The notes below the pieces were generated by a model, which was not told where the DNA came from, did no database searches, and worked only from the letters and a program-made list of their open reading frames with translations. A stretch of DNA of 64,000 nucleotides from Owenia fusiformis (lineage: Eukaryota; Annelida; Polychaeta; Sabellida; Oweniidae). Shown here piece by piece: positions 31,248 through 46,200 of the stretch. Numbering within the stretch: position 1 is the first letter of the stretch; the number at the start of each line of letters is the position of its first letter. Location of the stretch: the NCBI GenBank assembly GCA_903813345.2, contig CAIIXF020000007.1:8935730-8999729 (forward strand). Reading direction: 5' to 3'. Made by a program: the position numbers and the translations under genes.

Positions 31248-34200
31248 ATGGTGAATTATAAGTTAAAGATCAAACGATGGATTGATACTCAAGCTGATAT
31301 TGTTGACCAGTTACAAGCTCCTGACAGACACAACACTACAATAACAATTCCACATGGGTTGCAGGTACAGCTTGACCTATATTTTATGTCACCACTTACG
31401 CACTTACCACCACAAGTGTTGACATATTGTTATAGTCTCACAAATTTTTAGTACATGGTCGGTTTTGGCATCTGTAACAAATGGCAGGTATTGATAGATG
31501 TTCTCACCAATTGTTTCTCTGTAAAAGCAAAATCAAATCTTAAACCAATTACTATACGTATCTCATGTTACATAAAATGAAAATCAGTTTTTCATATATA
31601 CACAGGTACATGTACTATGTCTTGCATACTCTGATAGCATGATGATGACATATTGACTATGCAATATACAGGTATAAAACTAATTTTATATTGACTAAAA
31701 TGTGTAATATGTGTAACCATGGACCTTTGAGAGACAGTAAGTTATAAAACATATTTCCTAATTTCCTAATTAAAGGAGTGGTATCGATATGGAGAACTGA
31801 ATTCAACAATGTTTTTCTCTTAAACCAATCATTGAAAACATTCTGTAAAAAAACACAGTATTTTATGTAATGTTGACTGATTGACAACAATTTAATGCAA
31901 AAATTATTTAGAAATATTTTATATAACTGTTTTTGTTAACATTTTTTGTTTTTTTAGTGCAATTGTTTTTGCTCCTTTCTACCAATTCTTGAGATTGAAA
32001 TAAAATGTCTTTCTGAACTTTGTTGGAACAAAATAGCATATACAACATGTTTTTAGACCTCTTAATATTACGGTTAATCAAAGGAATTTTTAGTTGATTT
32101 TAAAAAAGTATTCAAAATAATAAAACAAAATCCCCCCAAAATAGATAAAAATCAAGACAAACCTTTTATTTCATTAAGAAGATACTTTTTTAAAATCAAC
32201 TAAAATTTCCTTCTGTACAATTAAAATATTGAGAGACCTAAACATGTTGTGTTTATGTTGTTTTGTTCCAATGAGGTTCGGAAAGATGTTTCATTTCACT
32301 CTGAAAACATGATACCAAGAACAAAACAAGTGTTTGATGTGTTTTCTAAAACAATATTAGATGAAAGTATATATATATTTTTCAAATTATACTGTCACCA
32401 TTCAAAAGATGACCATTAAATTGATGATGTGTTAAATTTTTCGATACCACTCCTTCCTGTTGTAGAAAAATAAAAGTGCAAAATGTTATTTTAAAAAACT
32501 ATTGATTGTGATAAGTTCAGCCAAGCAACAATTTCTAAACAAATACCAGTTCATAGTTACCAAATGACAATTTATACACAGGTTTTAATAAATTATAGTT
32601 ACTTGTATACATGTATTATCATTGTTTCAACAGACTTTCAATAAGGCAATACAACTACAAACACTGTGTATCATATATCCCATGAGTTATATAGAGAGGT
32701 GTTTGTCAAGATAAAATCAATGGCAAAATCCCATGTTTTACTATTCATTATTTCTTGTTCAGTTTATATTATTTGGTTGGTAATACATTCCATTCGTTGA
32801 TATTCATTTTTACCTTAATTTACAAGATTTTGTTTTTTTCTTCAGATATATGTATGTGTGCCTATGTTTTAGCCATTTGAAAATTTTCTGTAATTAATGT
32901 ATGGAATGAGTATATAGATTGGAGTGGTCAAATGCAGCTTAAAAGAGCACAAAAATCTACTATAATTGAAACTTTCTAAAGCATCTTGATTTTTGCTCAG
33001 ACCACTTCATAAAATAAAATTATCTCCATTCTTCTTAAATGTTGAGATTTACAAATTTTCGATGTATTCATACATCTTCATCAGGTAAACTGATTTTCAT
33101 ACAATTAGTACATCACAATATGTTAATAAGTGTTAAAAACAAAACAAAATGTTGAGATTTACAAATTTTCGAAGTAACAAAATTACATCGAAAATGTGTA
33201 AATCTCAACATATTGTTTTGTTTTTAACACTTATTAACATATTACATCCGTTCTTCTTGATAATTGTATTGACGTGGCATTGTACTAAAAAACAAATAAA
33301 GTTCAGTTTTACTTTTCAACAGAATCAGTGAATATTTATTTTGTTATCTAGAAGTCTACTTGAAAGAATCGGGAGATAATTGAACTTTATTGTGTCTATT
33401 GAAAATGCTACAGGGATCTCTTGATCTCATGATCTTTAACTGGTTTGGTTTAACAAATTATGTTGTACAAATCAGCATACATTTTGTACATGTCTGTATT
33501 TTCATGTACACTAGTACAACTGGGTTTGTAATATCAACATGTTGTTTAGAATATAACAGTACGGATTTTTAAGGAAATATAAAAACAACAGCAAACAATC
33601 AAAGCAACATAATCTAGGATGAAGAAAAAAGAAACAAGTTCACATTAATCTTGTTAAGAAGAAATATCAAAAAAAAATTGTGCATTAGACAAATTCTACA
33701 TCAAATAATGATCTGGATTTTATGCCTCTAAGCAAAATTAATATATCCTGGTAACTAGTGCCACAAAATTCTAATGCAAAGTTTAACAATCCAACTAGCA
33801 ATTATTTAATCCCAGATTATCCTATTACTATTACTATTTAAGAGATTGACAGATGAAAGGTTAATTCTTAAAGCATTGATGTATTTCATTATCAAGGTTT
33901 AACTGGATAATATACCTGAGTGAATTAACTTGCTATAGAAGCTATTTAAAGTCCTTGTTATTTATGTTGTTAAGAACAGTATACAAGTATAGAACATGTA
34001 GTACTGCTTGTAAAATCTGTTTTCCCAATAAACAAAAATTGATGTTATTTTTTATTACTTGCAAGTTGCAGTTTCAAAGAAATATTTAAAGCGATTATCA
34101 GAATTGGATTCATTTGATCATTCCGAGATCCTACGATTTGGTGTCATGAAATAAATTATTTGAAACCTTATACTCTAATTAAGTTCACAGTACATGACTC

Positions 34201-37200
34201 TCTAAGATTTTATTTGAAAAAGTTAAGATTATAAAAAACTTTGTAAAGAATTAATTAAATGAATTCTGTGATAATTTTGTGCCAAATTGGAAAAGGTTCA
34301 GCAAATGTTTATACATGTAGTATTGTCATCATTTGCATGAAGAAATATACAACATCCTTATTATTGCAGTACAACCATAATGGCACAATATTAGTAGCCA
34401 ATATTTAAAATTTTTCACTTTTTCCAAAAAATCGTTGACTTTCTCAAATGCCAATTTCATGTATTTTCATTGCTATGAACCATATTTTCTCCATTTTCTC
34501 TCTTTTCTTGAATAGATGTTTAGATTATTTAATAACCGTCATTCTTTATATTCCAGCCTGCGAATACCCTTCGCCATAATGATCTCATAAAATGTCACAC
34601 ATACTATTGTGGTGCAGATGAAGATATATTTGTGACGCATCATGGATCAGGGCCATCTAATCAGGTGTCAGCCTGGCACGTTAATCCTGTTACGAAGGAG
34701 GCTAAAGTTGAGCACTTCGATGTCAGACCCAACATAACTGTCTTGATATATATCACCAAATTAAAGGTAGGTCATGTAGTTTGATCAAGATACTAAATTG
34801 TTTGATATTTCATAGTTGTTATATTATAATGTTCACTTCTTCACATTTATTACATATTAAGTGAAACTTTAATATAAACTAGTTATATAACGAAGGCAAG
34901 GAGTATATTCCAAGTTATCATATTTAGAAAAATGCATTCATCTGTTATTGCATTATAGAATTCTTTAATAAATTATATTAATTATAATACATTTTCTGAT
35001 TTTCAGGTGTTTGTTGGTTTCTGCTCAGATCTGACTATACGAGTGTTTGATAGCTTAAAAAGGGATTTCTCAGAGATATCAATAACTCTCTGCCGCAACT
35101 CAATATTGAGGTACTTTTCTAATTTTTTGTGACTTAGGGGAATACTTGATTATTTTTTCAATTTTATGACTGTAATTATGTCACCACCAAAAGTGGTGAC
35201 ATATTGTTATGGTCTCCTTTTTTATGATGGCAGTTCATGGTTGTTTTTTTTCAAAATCATCTACAAGTTTTCAGAAGTTCAAATCTGACTTTATATTTAA
35301 GATTTGACCTTCAATAACCTTCTCAAGGTCAAAAAAGGATAAAAGACCTCAAAAAGGTATTTTTTCAACTTGCTTCAAGTTGATCACTTTTTTTAAAAAT
35401 CATATACAAGCTCTCAGAAGTCGAAATCTGACTTTAGATTTGAGATTTGACCTTCGCTGACCTTCTCAAGGTCAAAAAGGTTAAAAATGTATTTTTCAAC
35501 TTGCTTCAAATTGACCATTTTTTTCAAAATCATCTACAAGTTCTCAAAAGTTCAAATTTGACTATAGATTTGAGATTTCACCTTCAATGACCTTCTCAGT
35601 TTCAAAAAGGTCTTTTTCAACTTGCTTCAAATAGGGTCCATTTATGGTAACTTTTTTTCTGATTTGAATTCCCTTCCAAAATTCAAAACTTTATTTACTT
35701 TCATAAAACAATGACCCCAAATCAGAAAACCTTTTACTTGTTCAAGTACCCTTTGTACTTTCAACTTTAGAAGAGAACCTTAATTACTACTCTAGCCTGT
35801 ATTTGTTTTAAGCCAATGAAAAATAATGTACAACTTTATGATCATCATGTATAACAAACATCTACATGAAAGCTTCACGATTCTTTGTTTTGTCATCGTC
35901 ATAACAATGACAAGTAGATACATTTCTTATCTTGTGAATTCCATAATAGACAAGTGTCATATCATATCATTACACTTGAAGTTTAATTTAGACTTTCTGT
36001 TATATAGTGATCCTGAGCATTAAATAAACAATGCCATCCATTAAAATATTTATCACTAACATGCACATGACCTTTATTGATGTGCCACGCCCACTCTCAA
36101 GTATAGTTGTGAGGAACTTTGAATCTGCCCTACATTTGTGGTGACATATTGTGGGTTTGTGCTCAGTGTTTGGTGGTTGATGTTTGGTGTCTGCAACAGC
36201 ATCTTGTGGTCGGTGTCTGTAATAAATGGAAGTTGGTGACATTTTGCGTTTTATTTTCCTTGTTTTTCATTAGTCTATAATTTTTGGCATTAGCTTAATG
36301 CACCTACTTCTTCCCAAGTCAATTCTTACATTCTTTCTTCATTTTCCCTATGTCACAGAAGTTCATTCTCATATTGCAGAGGTGTTAGGGCAGTAGCCAG
36401 CTTTTGCCAAGGGGGGGGGATATGGGCCTATGTGTTCACTTTACTTTGAGTACAAAAGTATTTTCAAGGGGGGAGGGCTGATAATGCGGGGATTATCTAT
36501 AATACTAAGACATCATAAAACCTACTTCGAGTAGTAATCAAAATTCTATATTTTTATAATTTCTGGTCAAGATCGTGTAGAAAGAATCATTATTTGATTC
36601 AAAGTGATAGGAAACATTGATATTGTTAGCTCACATGGTGAGCTGTTTTTATTGCCTACTTGTCTGTTCATCCGTCCGTCCATCTGTCTGTCTGTCAACA
36701 CATTGGCCACTAATTTAAAATCCTTCATGACAATTTGAATGGTTTCACAGTTAAAATGTGTCTGTATAAGGTCGTCAATTATTCCATAATTGCTGTCTCA
36801 AAAGTTCGCCTTGTTTCAAAATAGCGGCCATTCTTATGGCGTAATTTGCTTGCTTGTGGGCCCAGAAAAAACTTAGTTTTTGGGCCCCAAAATTTTGTAG
36901 GGCCTCAAAACAATGGGCATTTTTTGCATAATTTGGCCTTCATAGGCCTTTTTTGGGCCAATTTATCAAAAATTTTCTGTGACTGGCGCTTGTTACGGTT
37001 GGTTGGCATCTGTAGAAAATTGTTACACATTTCTAACCATTTACAGCTAGACTAGACATATCTGTATTTGTCACATTCTCCTTTGTTTCAGTTTGGCTTA
37101 CAACAGAGACACTGAGGAATTGTATGCTGCAGGTGTAGGATGTCTTCTAAGATACAAACTTGGCCCCAAACAGGTAACAGAATTTATACTGTGCAGTACT

Positions 37201-40200
37201 TAAACATATCATGAGTTATTGTCATATTCACTGGATATTTATGTGAATAATATTTTTATTAGTGTTATTTCATACTTGATGTTTGTTAAAACCTTAACTG
37301 ACATAATGCAAATAACTGTGCTTACATTTTCAATGCTGCATAAAATTGTTTATTATTGGTAATCATAATCCTTCCCTACTCAGTGATCTCCCTGTTTTTT
37401 TGTCATAAGGGTTTCATATCCTATTTAAGTCAAGATATCTCATATATATCATTTGGACTGGGTGTTAACAGATTTTCAACAGAGTGACTTGTAATTTCTA
37501 CAGGGTGACTTGTTATTTCTTCAGGGTGACTTGTAATTTCTACAGGGTGACTTGTAATTTCTACAGGGTGACTTGTTATTTCTTCAGGATGACTTGTTAT
37601 TTCTTCAGGGTGACTTGTAATTTTAACAGGGTGGGGCACCCAGTTGTTCTATATTGGGGAGAACATTGCAACAACATATCAAACAAAAAATAAATATTAT
37701 GGCTGCAATTTGGATATATATTTTAGGCGAGAGACAAGTTGGCTTTAAATGGCAAGTTTGAGTTAACATTAACTCGGGACCAATGGGTGACAATGATGAT
37801 GGTGGACAATAAACATAAACGTTTGCTTGCGTTGACGGATGATGCAGTTTTTGTCTTCAATTACATGGTAATTTTTTATTTATTTATTTTGTCTCCAATT
37901 GTATGCATGTTAGCACTGTATTGAGAAATGTGCTCTTGTTATCCAATATAATCATACCATGTGATATAGATAACAAATTATTTATTGAGTTGCACTTTTA
38001 TTGGCATTTTGTGAACATGTTAAAAAACACAGAATGTACATTTTACTGTACATCTGTATGTTAGTATTTAATAAGTATCCCTCTTAGGTTGATTTATGAA
38101 AATATGTTTGTTTTTCAGACTGGGGCTTTAACCCATCACCTTATGAACAGGCACAACCATTCATTGACCAGGTATGTATATACATGTACATGTACCATAT
38201 GCATTAACTTACATGCATAGCAGATATGAACCACTGAACTTCAAAGTACCTTTCTGAAAATTTGCACTTAAAGGTTTTTTATTAAAGTTCTTACATTTTT
38301 AAGAGTGAAGAAACAGTGAAATGCGAGGAGCGGACAATGAACTCTTGTCATCTGTTTAAAAGATATTTTTTTGTTACATCCTTTCATTGTTGAAATATCT
38401 TTTAAAGATCATTTTCGATCCACTAGAGCCATGCTATTGCTGTAAAGTATAGGTTAGTCAGAGAAATAAATGCATATCTAGAAAGTCAAGCTGATTTCGA
38501 GAAATGAATTGTTTGTTTCGTCTTTGTTACAGTGACAGAAAAACGAATAAATAAAACTGGTCTGTTATTTAGAAGGTAGTTACAGAGATTTATTTCGAAT
38601 AAGATATTATATTCACCCGTCTCGAATCCAATTGTTTTATATTGTTAGATGTTGCTATGCAGGTAAAAGCGAATTCTGATTTCTCATTATTTATTCATCG
38701 TTGGAAGTCCTGATATAATGCATTAATTATGAGTTTTTCATGTTAAGGTAAAAGATTTCCTGTGGGAATTTTATGTTTTTGTTGCTATTTCTGAATCTTT
38801 GTCTGTACTAGGCTTGAACCGTAAGAATAGGATATGAAATTCCAATTGATTCAATGGTCTTTGTCTCATAAGCTTCTTCGCATGCAATATCTCCACTTTG
38901 AAATATCTAAAAACTATAAAATGGAACACTTTACAAAGGGACCTCTTGTATGCTTTTTCATCTAAGTAGAACCAATGTGAACATCTCTATGTGAAAACTA
39001 CTAAATGTGAACATTAAAATACATATTCCATTAATCATTGAACCTACATTCATTTCTTAATGAACTTCTTAGGCCAGTATTTAAATTCAACTTTTTGGAC
39101 ATGTGCTTAATTTTTTTGATGGATCAGTGGTAAAAGGCATTTAACATACTCATTTTGATTAACTAGGACATTTTATATCTCCTGATGATGAATGGATAAT
39201 TTATTGCATATGCCTTTCAGTTGCTGTTTCTACAAACCATTTGACTATTTCATCACTGCTGCAAGGGATGGCTCTCTCAAAGTATGGAATGCACTCGTCT
39301 TCGCACAGATGTTTGAGTTCATGGGACACTACGAGGCCATTACAGGTATGTAGATGTATATTTTCATGTCACCACCACAAGCGGTAACATATTTTTATGG
39401 TCTCTTTTTCTTGGACTGTGTTCAGCTTTTGATGGTTGGTGTTCAGTGTTCGGTGCCATTTGGCATCAGTAACAAATGGTAGGTGGTGATATTTTACATG
39501 TTAATGCCTTGTTTTACAGAAAGTGAATTCCTTCATAAAACGTTTTATCGATCGAGTAGTTCTGTATGTGAAGTGTATTTTTGCTCTTTGATTTTTTGGT
39601 CAACAGAAATGAATAAATATCATTGAAAACTTGTAAATCTCAAGGAAAATAGAAATATGGAACAAATATATGAAATATTCTTGGGAGATTTTAAAATTAT
39701 TCTCTTTTATTTAGATTTTTCAGAGAGTGTAAAGATATCAGCTATTAATATTATATGTGGAATGTGGAAATAGATAATAAAAAGGTTTATCCTAAATAGA
39801 AAGATGGCGCTAAAATTTATCATTGTTTCCTGAATGAATAACCCAGATGCGAGTAGAAATAATCTTGATTTACGTCATTAAAAATTCAAAATTCAGTCAA
39901 AGTAATATCATATTTGAAATCTACATGTAAAATTACATCTAGAAATGTGGTTTTAAAAAGTGTTTATCAACTTTGAAAAATTAATTTTCTTTGAAAATGT
40001 GACTTCTAGCTCGGGGAGATTCCCCATAAACCCCATGCTATAAAATCACAAAAAACGAAATATCTTTTCTTTTAGTGGACAGATAATATTTTGCTTTACT
40101 GGACATATTTTCATTAATATAAGTATCAGGCACATAAGGGTTATATTAAAATTGAGCCACTTAAATTGATAATATTTAAGTTTAAGGGAACTTTCTAATA

Positions 40201-43200
40201 TACCTGCCATGTTAATTGACCCGAATCAGCCACCTGGTGGTGAAACTGGTAACTACCTACTCGCATTTGGGTAATTCTGCCATATCATTTTAAAGGGCTG
40301 ACTCAGATATCAATAGGTCATGATATTATACTGATATTGTGTTAGTTGGGATTCAATGCCAAGTTTTGGAATACAGTGTAGATGCATATTAGTGAATGAT
40401 GATGTATTTTTAATGTAAAAATAGTATAAGCAATCAGAGGGACTGGAGGCTCATTGAGGATTCATAAAATCAGTTTCATAAAAATATGCATTCATCCTGC
40501 CTATTATCTTCTAGTTTCATCTTACATCTTAAATAAAACCCGTTAATTTTCAAAACAAATATTGATGAATGAATAAAGTGACTTTTCCAAGTGATACCCT
40601 CTCCAAATGAGATTGCAGTGGATGTTGCCCACCTATTCACTTTATTGTTTTACTGATCAGAGGGCAACGTGTATCTAATCAATCAACCCACTAGCATCAG
40701 CGAATATATATATTATTACTAATTACATTGTCGGACGTTTACTTCCCTTTATTTCTTTGTCCGCTAATTGTTGTTAAAAGCTCTTAAGGGCAGTGTAAAA
40801 AAGCAATTTGCAAAGTGCTATTAGTCAATTCTATTTTTTTGCAGAGGGGGAATAAAACACCCACTTTCAGTTAAGCTGAAAAACAGAGAAATTTAATCAG
40901 ATAATAATGTTACTACATAAATGTTATTTCAATATATAGACTAAGCTTTAATAATCTTTGATATTAAAAATTCTTGCCCTTAAGTTACATTAACATTATG
41001 GCCTTGCCCCTAAGAGAAAATGATTTGATATAACAAGTCACTATTTAATTTTTCGGATTTGCTCAGGTATGTATTTATGGATAAAAGTACTTTTTGTTTC
41101 TTTTCTCATAAACATGGATCATGAAATTTGTCCCAATTAAGACACTAATATGCATATGATTTGTCTTGGGAAATTCCATTCCATTTATAGATTATTTACT
41201 GAATCCATTCTGTAAATTAACCATGCAATTAACACTTCTTTGCATAGATTTGTCTTGGGAAATTTCTTTTCATTGATAAAATGGTCATATTTTATTGACT
41301 TATTCCTTAGAGGCCCATTTAGATAAACTAATTACCTTTATGGGCCTGGTCCTTTTGCCAAGGCCATCTTGAAAATTCCTTCTTTAGCAGAGCTTGTTAT
41401 CCCTAGGCATCAACATATAAACTGTAAACCATATCCGTAAATTAGCATTTGACTTATCAAAGATTACACTTTTTTATGAAAAATGGCAGCCATTTTGAAA
41501 TTCAGCAACCATTTGGAAATTTTTCTCGAACAGAGCTACTGTGTCCCTAGGCATCAGCATATAAAATTTGAACAAAATCCATTCACTACTATTTGAGTTA
41601 TCAAAGATTACATTTTTTATGAATGGTGGCCCTTTTAAAATTCAGCTGCCATCTTGAAAATTCTTTGTCAAACAGAGGTATTGTGTCTCAAGGCATCATC
41701 ATCTAAAATTTGATCCAAATCCGTTCACTGGTATTTGCGTTATCCCAAATTTCTTTTTTTTATGAAAAATGGTTACCAAAATCTATTCTTCAGTGTATTT
41801 TCTTTGTCCCTAGGCATATAAAATTTGAACCAATCTGTCAACTAGTATTTGAGTTATCAAAGATTAGGTTTTTTATGAAAAAATGGGGGCCGGTTTAAAG
41901 TTCTATGTTGTGAAAAGTTGCATAATGGGTTGTTAGTTAATGCCATGGCAATAAATATTCAAAGCAAAAAGGAATAAAGAAAAATTGCCATGGGAAGTTA
42001 GCTCTTTAAACTACAAGATAAACATAGAACAGTTTCATTATATGCCACATTTTGCAAATTTCATACAGAGAGAAAGTGCTTCAAAATGGTGGCAATCAAC
42101 ATATGGTTTATTGTGAAAGTTAAACATAATTAAAAAGATTTACATGGAAATATTTCTTCAAAATTGTTTTGCACCTTTGAAAATTACATACTAATGTGTC
42201 ATGCTTTGACACTTTTGTCAATAAAAGAAATATATATGCACACCATGGCGTCAGATTTAAAAGAACATTTTAAAAGTATTCCTGATTTTTTTATATACAG
42301 GGTGGGCCAAAAAAAACGCCACTTTTTTTTCAAGACACTATAACTTTTTTATTTTCAAACCTACATACCCCAAATTTTGCAGTTATATAGTGCCAAGGGT
42401 TCTTAGTAATAATATAATGTAACAAGTCCTTCAACTGGGATAATATTTGATCTAAAAGAGGAGTTCAATTGGTCCACCACCCTATTTGATGATAGATTTT
42501 AGTTTTAGTCGCCTTGCTGATATAGCAGTATCAATGAAATGTTAGCTATACTTTTTTCAATGTGTCTTAATTGCCAGCTTTTAAGTTGAGCAATTTTTTA
42601 GATTGGGTGCCTTCATACCATCTCCCGGAGACCTCCCCATACCCTACACTCACTGAGGTTTGCATTAGGGCTATTAGCTTGGCAGTCATCAGGGCATATC
42701 AGTTCAGGAACATTTTGCAAATTATGCTTATTTCTCATGGCACACCACATGTTTAAGTGAGACGCTGGTGACATATTTTATTCAAGTAAAAGTGTATAAT
42801 TCATGATCCTTGGTTAGATAACAACCTCAAGTTTCATTTGGTATGCAAATTATGATTTTGTATCAAAAATTAAAAAAGTTAAAGCATTTTGAAAAAAAGT
42901 GGCGTTTATTTGGCCCACCCTGTATTTAGAAATATACAATTATAATACAATATACTACGCAAACAATACACATATTACTATAAAATACAATTCAAATTCC
43001 AGGTCTGATGACTCATCCTACAGAGCCCATCCTCATCTCTGCATCCCATGACGGGTCAGTGAGAATGTGGAGACTAGACACATTTGAACAGGTAACCATT
43101 TTTTAATTTAAATGATACTAGTATATTGCATGAAGCATTTTGTACCATATTTATGTCCCCGTCACCATCAGAAGTGATTTTTTGTGTTAAAAAAGTTTAG

Positions 43201-46200
43201 GTTTGGCGTCTTGCAACTTTCATAGACGGTGCCTTGTTAAATATAGGATGCAATTTACAGCCTTTAGGAAACTAGACTATAGCAATGGTGTTTATGTGTA
43301 TACACCTGTACTCAAAAATTCTGTGTCCATAACCCAGCTTTTCAATATAATAAATTATGTACATCTATTACAAAGTTTTCAAAAAATGAATTCTGGCAGG
43401 ATTGAATAGTGTATTCCAAAATGTTGTACAGTATGTTCACCATTCGATTCACATTTTGTGTATTTGAAAGTAAAACCTGACATAGTGAACATTAGTGAAC
43501 AATATACACAGGGTTTTACTGTATATATTTACAGGAGCATTGTAGCTGTCAAAATAGACAATATGCAAATTGAAATAATCTTGATTTATTTTATTAAATA
43601 TTCAAAATTCAGTAAAAGTGATATCATATTTATCTTTTTGAAAATGTGACTTCTACTTCGGGGAGATTCCCCATAGACCCCATGTTATAAAATCCCAAAA
43701 AGTGAAATGCAGGGGTTTCATTAGAAGCAGACAACAGGTGTTTTTCACTGGTTATGTTTATGTTTATGTATCTTTATTTCCACCTATGCAGATGAGTACA
43801 TAATAATTATAAAGTTAATGTGGCAATATTAAAAATATAAAAATAAAAATATATATATTTACAACGCAAACTGTGTTGATTTAATAGTTTATAGAGCTAT
43901 AGCTGCAGCTCTTGTTTTTAACATGTGTTTGACACTTAACATTATCTTCACATACATTCTGTAGTCTAATGCTTCATTTTTTCCTAGTAAGACCTCCATT
44001 TTTTCAACCATATTATATCCATCAAATATTCTGTCACTTAAAACTGCCAACAAGTCACTCCTACTTTCATGAAGTTCAAGGCAATCTAAGAGAAAATGCC
44101 TTGTCGTTTCATTTGTCATCCCACACAGGGGACAAATAGTGTCATAGTTGAGTGGGAAAGCACCTGTTAGCAGTTTTACCATATCCCTACACATCCCTAT
44201 ATATTTACAATTCGATTGACAGATTCTCAGGCCTGTCAACTGTCCCGCAATTGCGTATTTGTCACGCATTTGCTGAAGAATTTGAAGTCACGCCAGTTAT
44301 TTTTGCGTGACAGAAAATGTCACGCAAATACGCATTTTACCTGGTAATTGTCAAGAAAGAAATTTTTTTAAAAAAGATCGTCTACACAGCAAAAATACGA
44401 ACGCCGGAAAAAAACGTACGCATATCGTTCGGACTTTTCACGTGAATTACGTATATGTCACGCATTCCGTTCGAAATTTTTCGTACCTCCCCCCCCCCCC
44501 CAAAATTTGGATCAAGGTGTTCAGATTTGGACCAAGGTGTCCACATTTTGAGGGGAGGTGTTCAACATTTCCAAGTCACTCATGTTAGGTGTTCCCAGGT
44601 TGACAGGCCTGGATTCTCCACCATACGCATGGTTTTATCGTAACTTGTATCGTTCTATAAACGCTAAGTCTGTAAGATATGTTGCATAACAAGTGCCATC
44701 TGTCTTCTTCATACTGCATTATGCGTGCTTTAACAATTTAACAATCCGTTTCCACGCACATTTGGGCATCAGGTCATAATTCAAAAAATATTCATCAATA
44801 TATCGCCATAAATTGTATCTTGTCACAAGGTTCAAAACTGCATTTATTACTGAATAGTTGCTATACAACTTTGAATGTTCAGAAATTGACTTCCATCTAA
44901 AGAACTCAATTATAAAAATCATTTTATACACACATGTGGTTGGTAGATTTAGGATACACCACAGAAACATTAACTTTTTTGTATCTATGACCGCACGAAT
45001 CCTCGACCAGCCCAGTTGTGCCAAGGAAGCTTCGTTATGCACATTACATGGCAATTGTTGGATACGTTTTGCTATTTGTCTATGTGTCAATTCAAGGGTA
45101 TCATAATCACATTGTTTCAATGGCAGGATATCCATACCGTATGTCATGGATGGTACCGATATGGACCAATATAAAATAGAGGCCGTCAGTGGATTGTATT
45201 CGAAGGAGTCACTGCTGAGAAGCCCCACCCCCGCGTTGATAGCCCTTCTAGCCTTTCCCATTGCATTATCAATATGTTGTTTCAAGTTACCATTTGTATT
45301 TAAAATGAGACCCACATGTGTACATTCTCTGACATGATCCATTTTATCTGGTCCAAGGTAAAAACACAAGTCTTTGCGGCCCTGTCTCTCTTTAGTGCAA
45401 ACCATCAACGTTTTTGACTTCCCAGGGTGGAAGGTGAAACGCCATCGCGTACTGAAACGATATGCTATGTCCAGTAATGTTTGTAAGGACCTTGGGAACA
45501 CAGCCATGAGGATCAGGTCATCGGCGTATGTGGGTGAGGTTACATTAATATTGCCGATTCTGCATCCAGCATTGCTTTGTTCGAGTTCCTTTAAGAGGCT
45601 ATTTGTGAAACGCATATAGAGCATCAAACTACAGACACCCCCCTGATGGACTCCCTGGTTAACGAAGAAAGGATCAGACATAGTTTTTCCCACTCTAACC
45701 CTGCATTGATAATCCGAATACCAAATTTTCAAAATTCTCCATATTTTCCCCTTGAAACCTTGGTTAAAGAGTGTATACAACAACCCATCTATCCAGACAG
45801 AATCGTAACATTTTTTAATGTCCAATGATGCTATATATGTATCACTACCCCTGTCCGCATTATGCGCGACAGTCTCCCGCATGACCATCGATGTGTGGAT
45901 ACAAGAAGTACCATCTATTGCTGCCCCTTGCAGACAATGTATCGGTTCAATGTTATTATCGGCCTTAACTCGTGCTATGTATGTTCACAAAATCGCCTGT
46001 TGTTTTAGGGACTTTTCAACTCTTCCATGTTAAATTTATGATTTTCAGTAATTTTGCCTGTTTTCATTTATTTAGCCTGTTGTAAGAAATTCTAGTTAAA
46101 CCCTTGGAAATTTACATGTAGGTGATATTTTCTCTTACTGGACATATTTTAATTAAGAAATATAGACCGAAGAGCAGGGGTAATGTTGTCGAATACACCC

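Noticed and set aside
37430-37693. 69-codon frames on both strands with heptad-like repeats
   Set aside because: Produced by the 21-bp minisatellite inside an intron.
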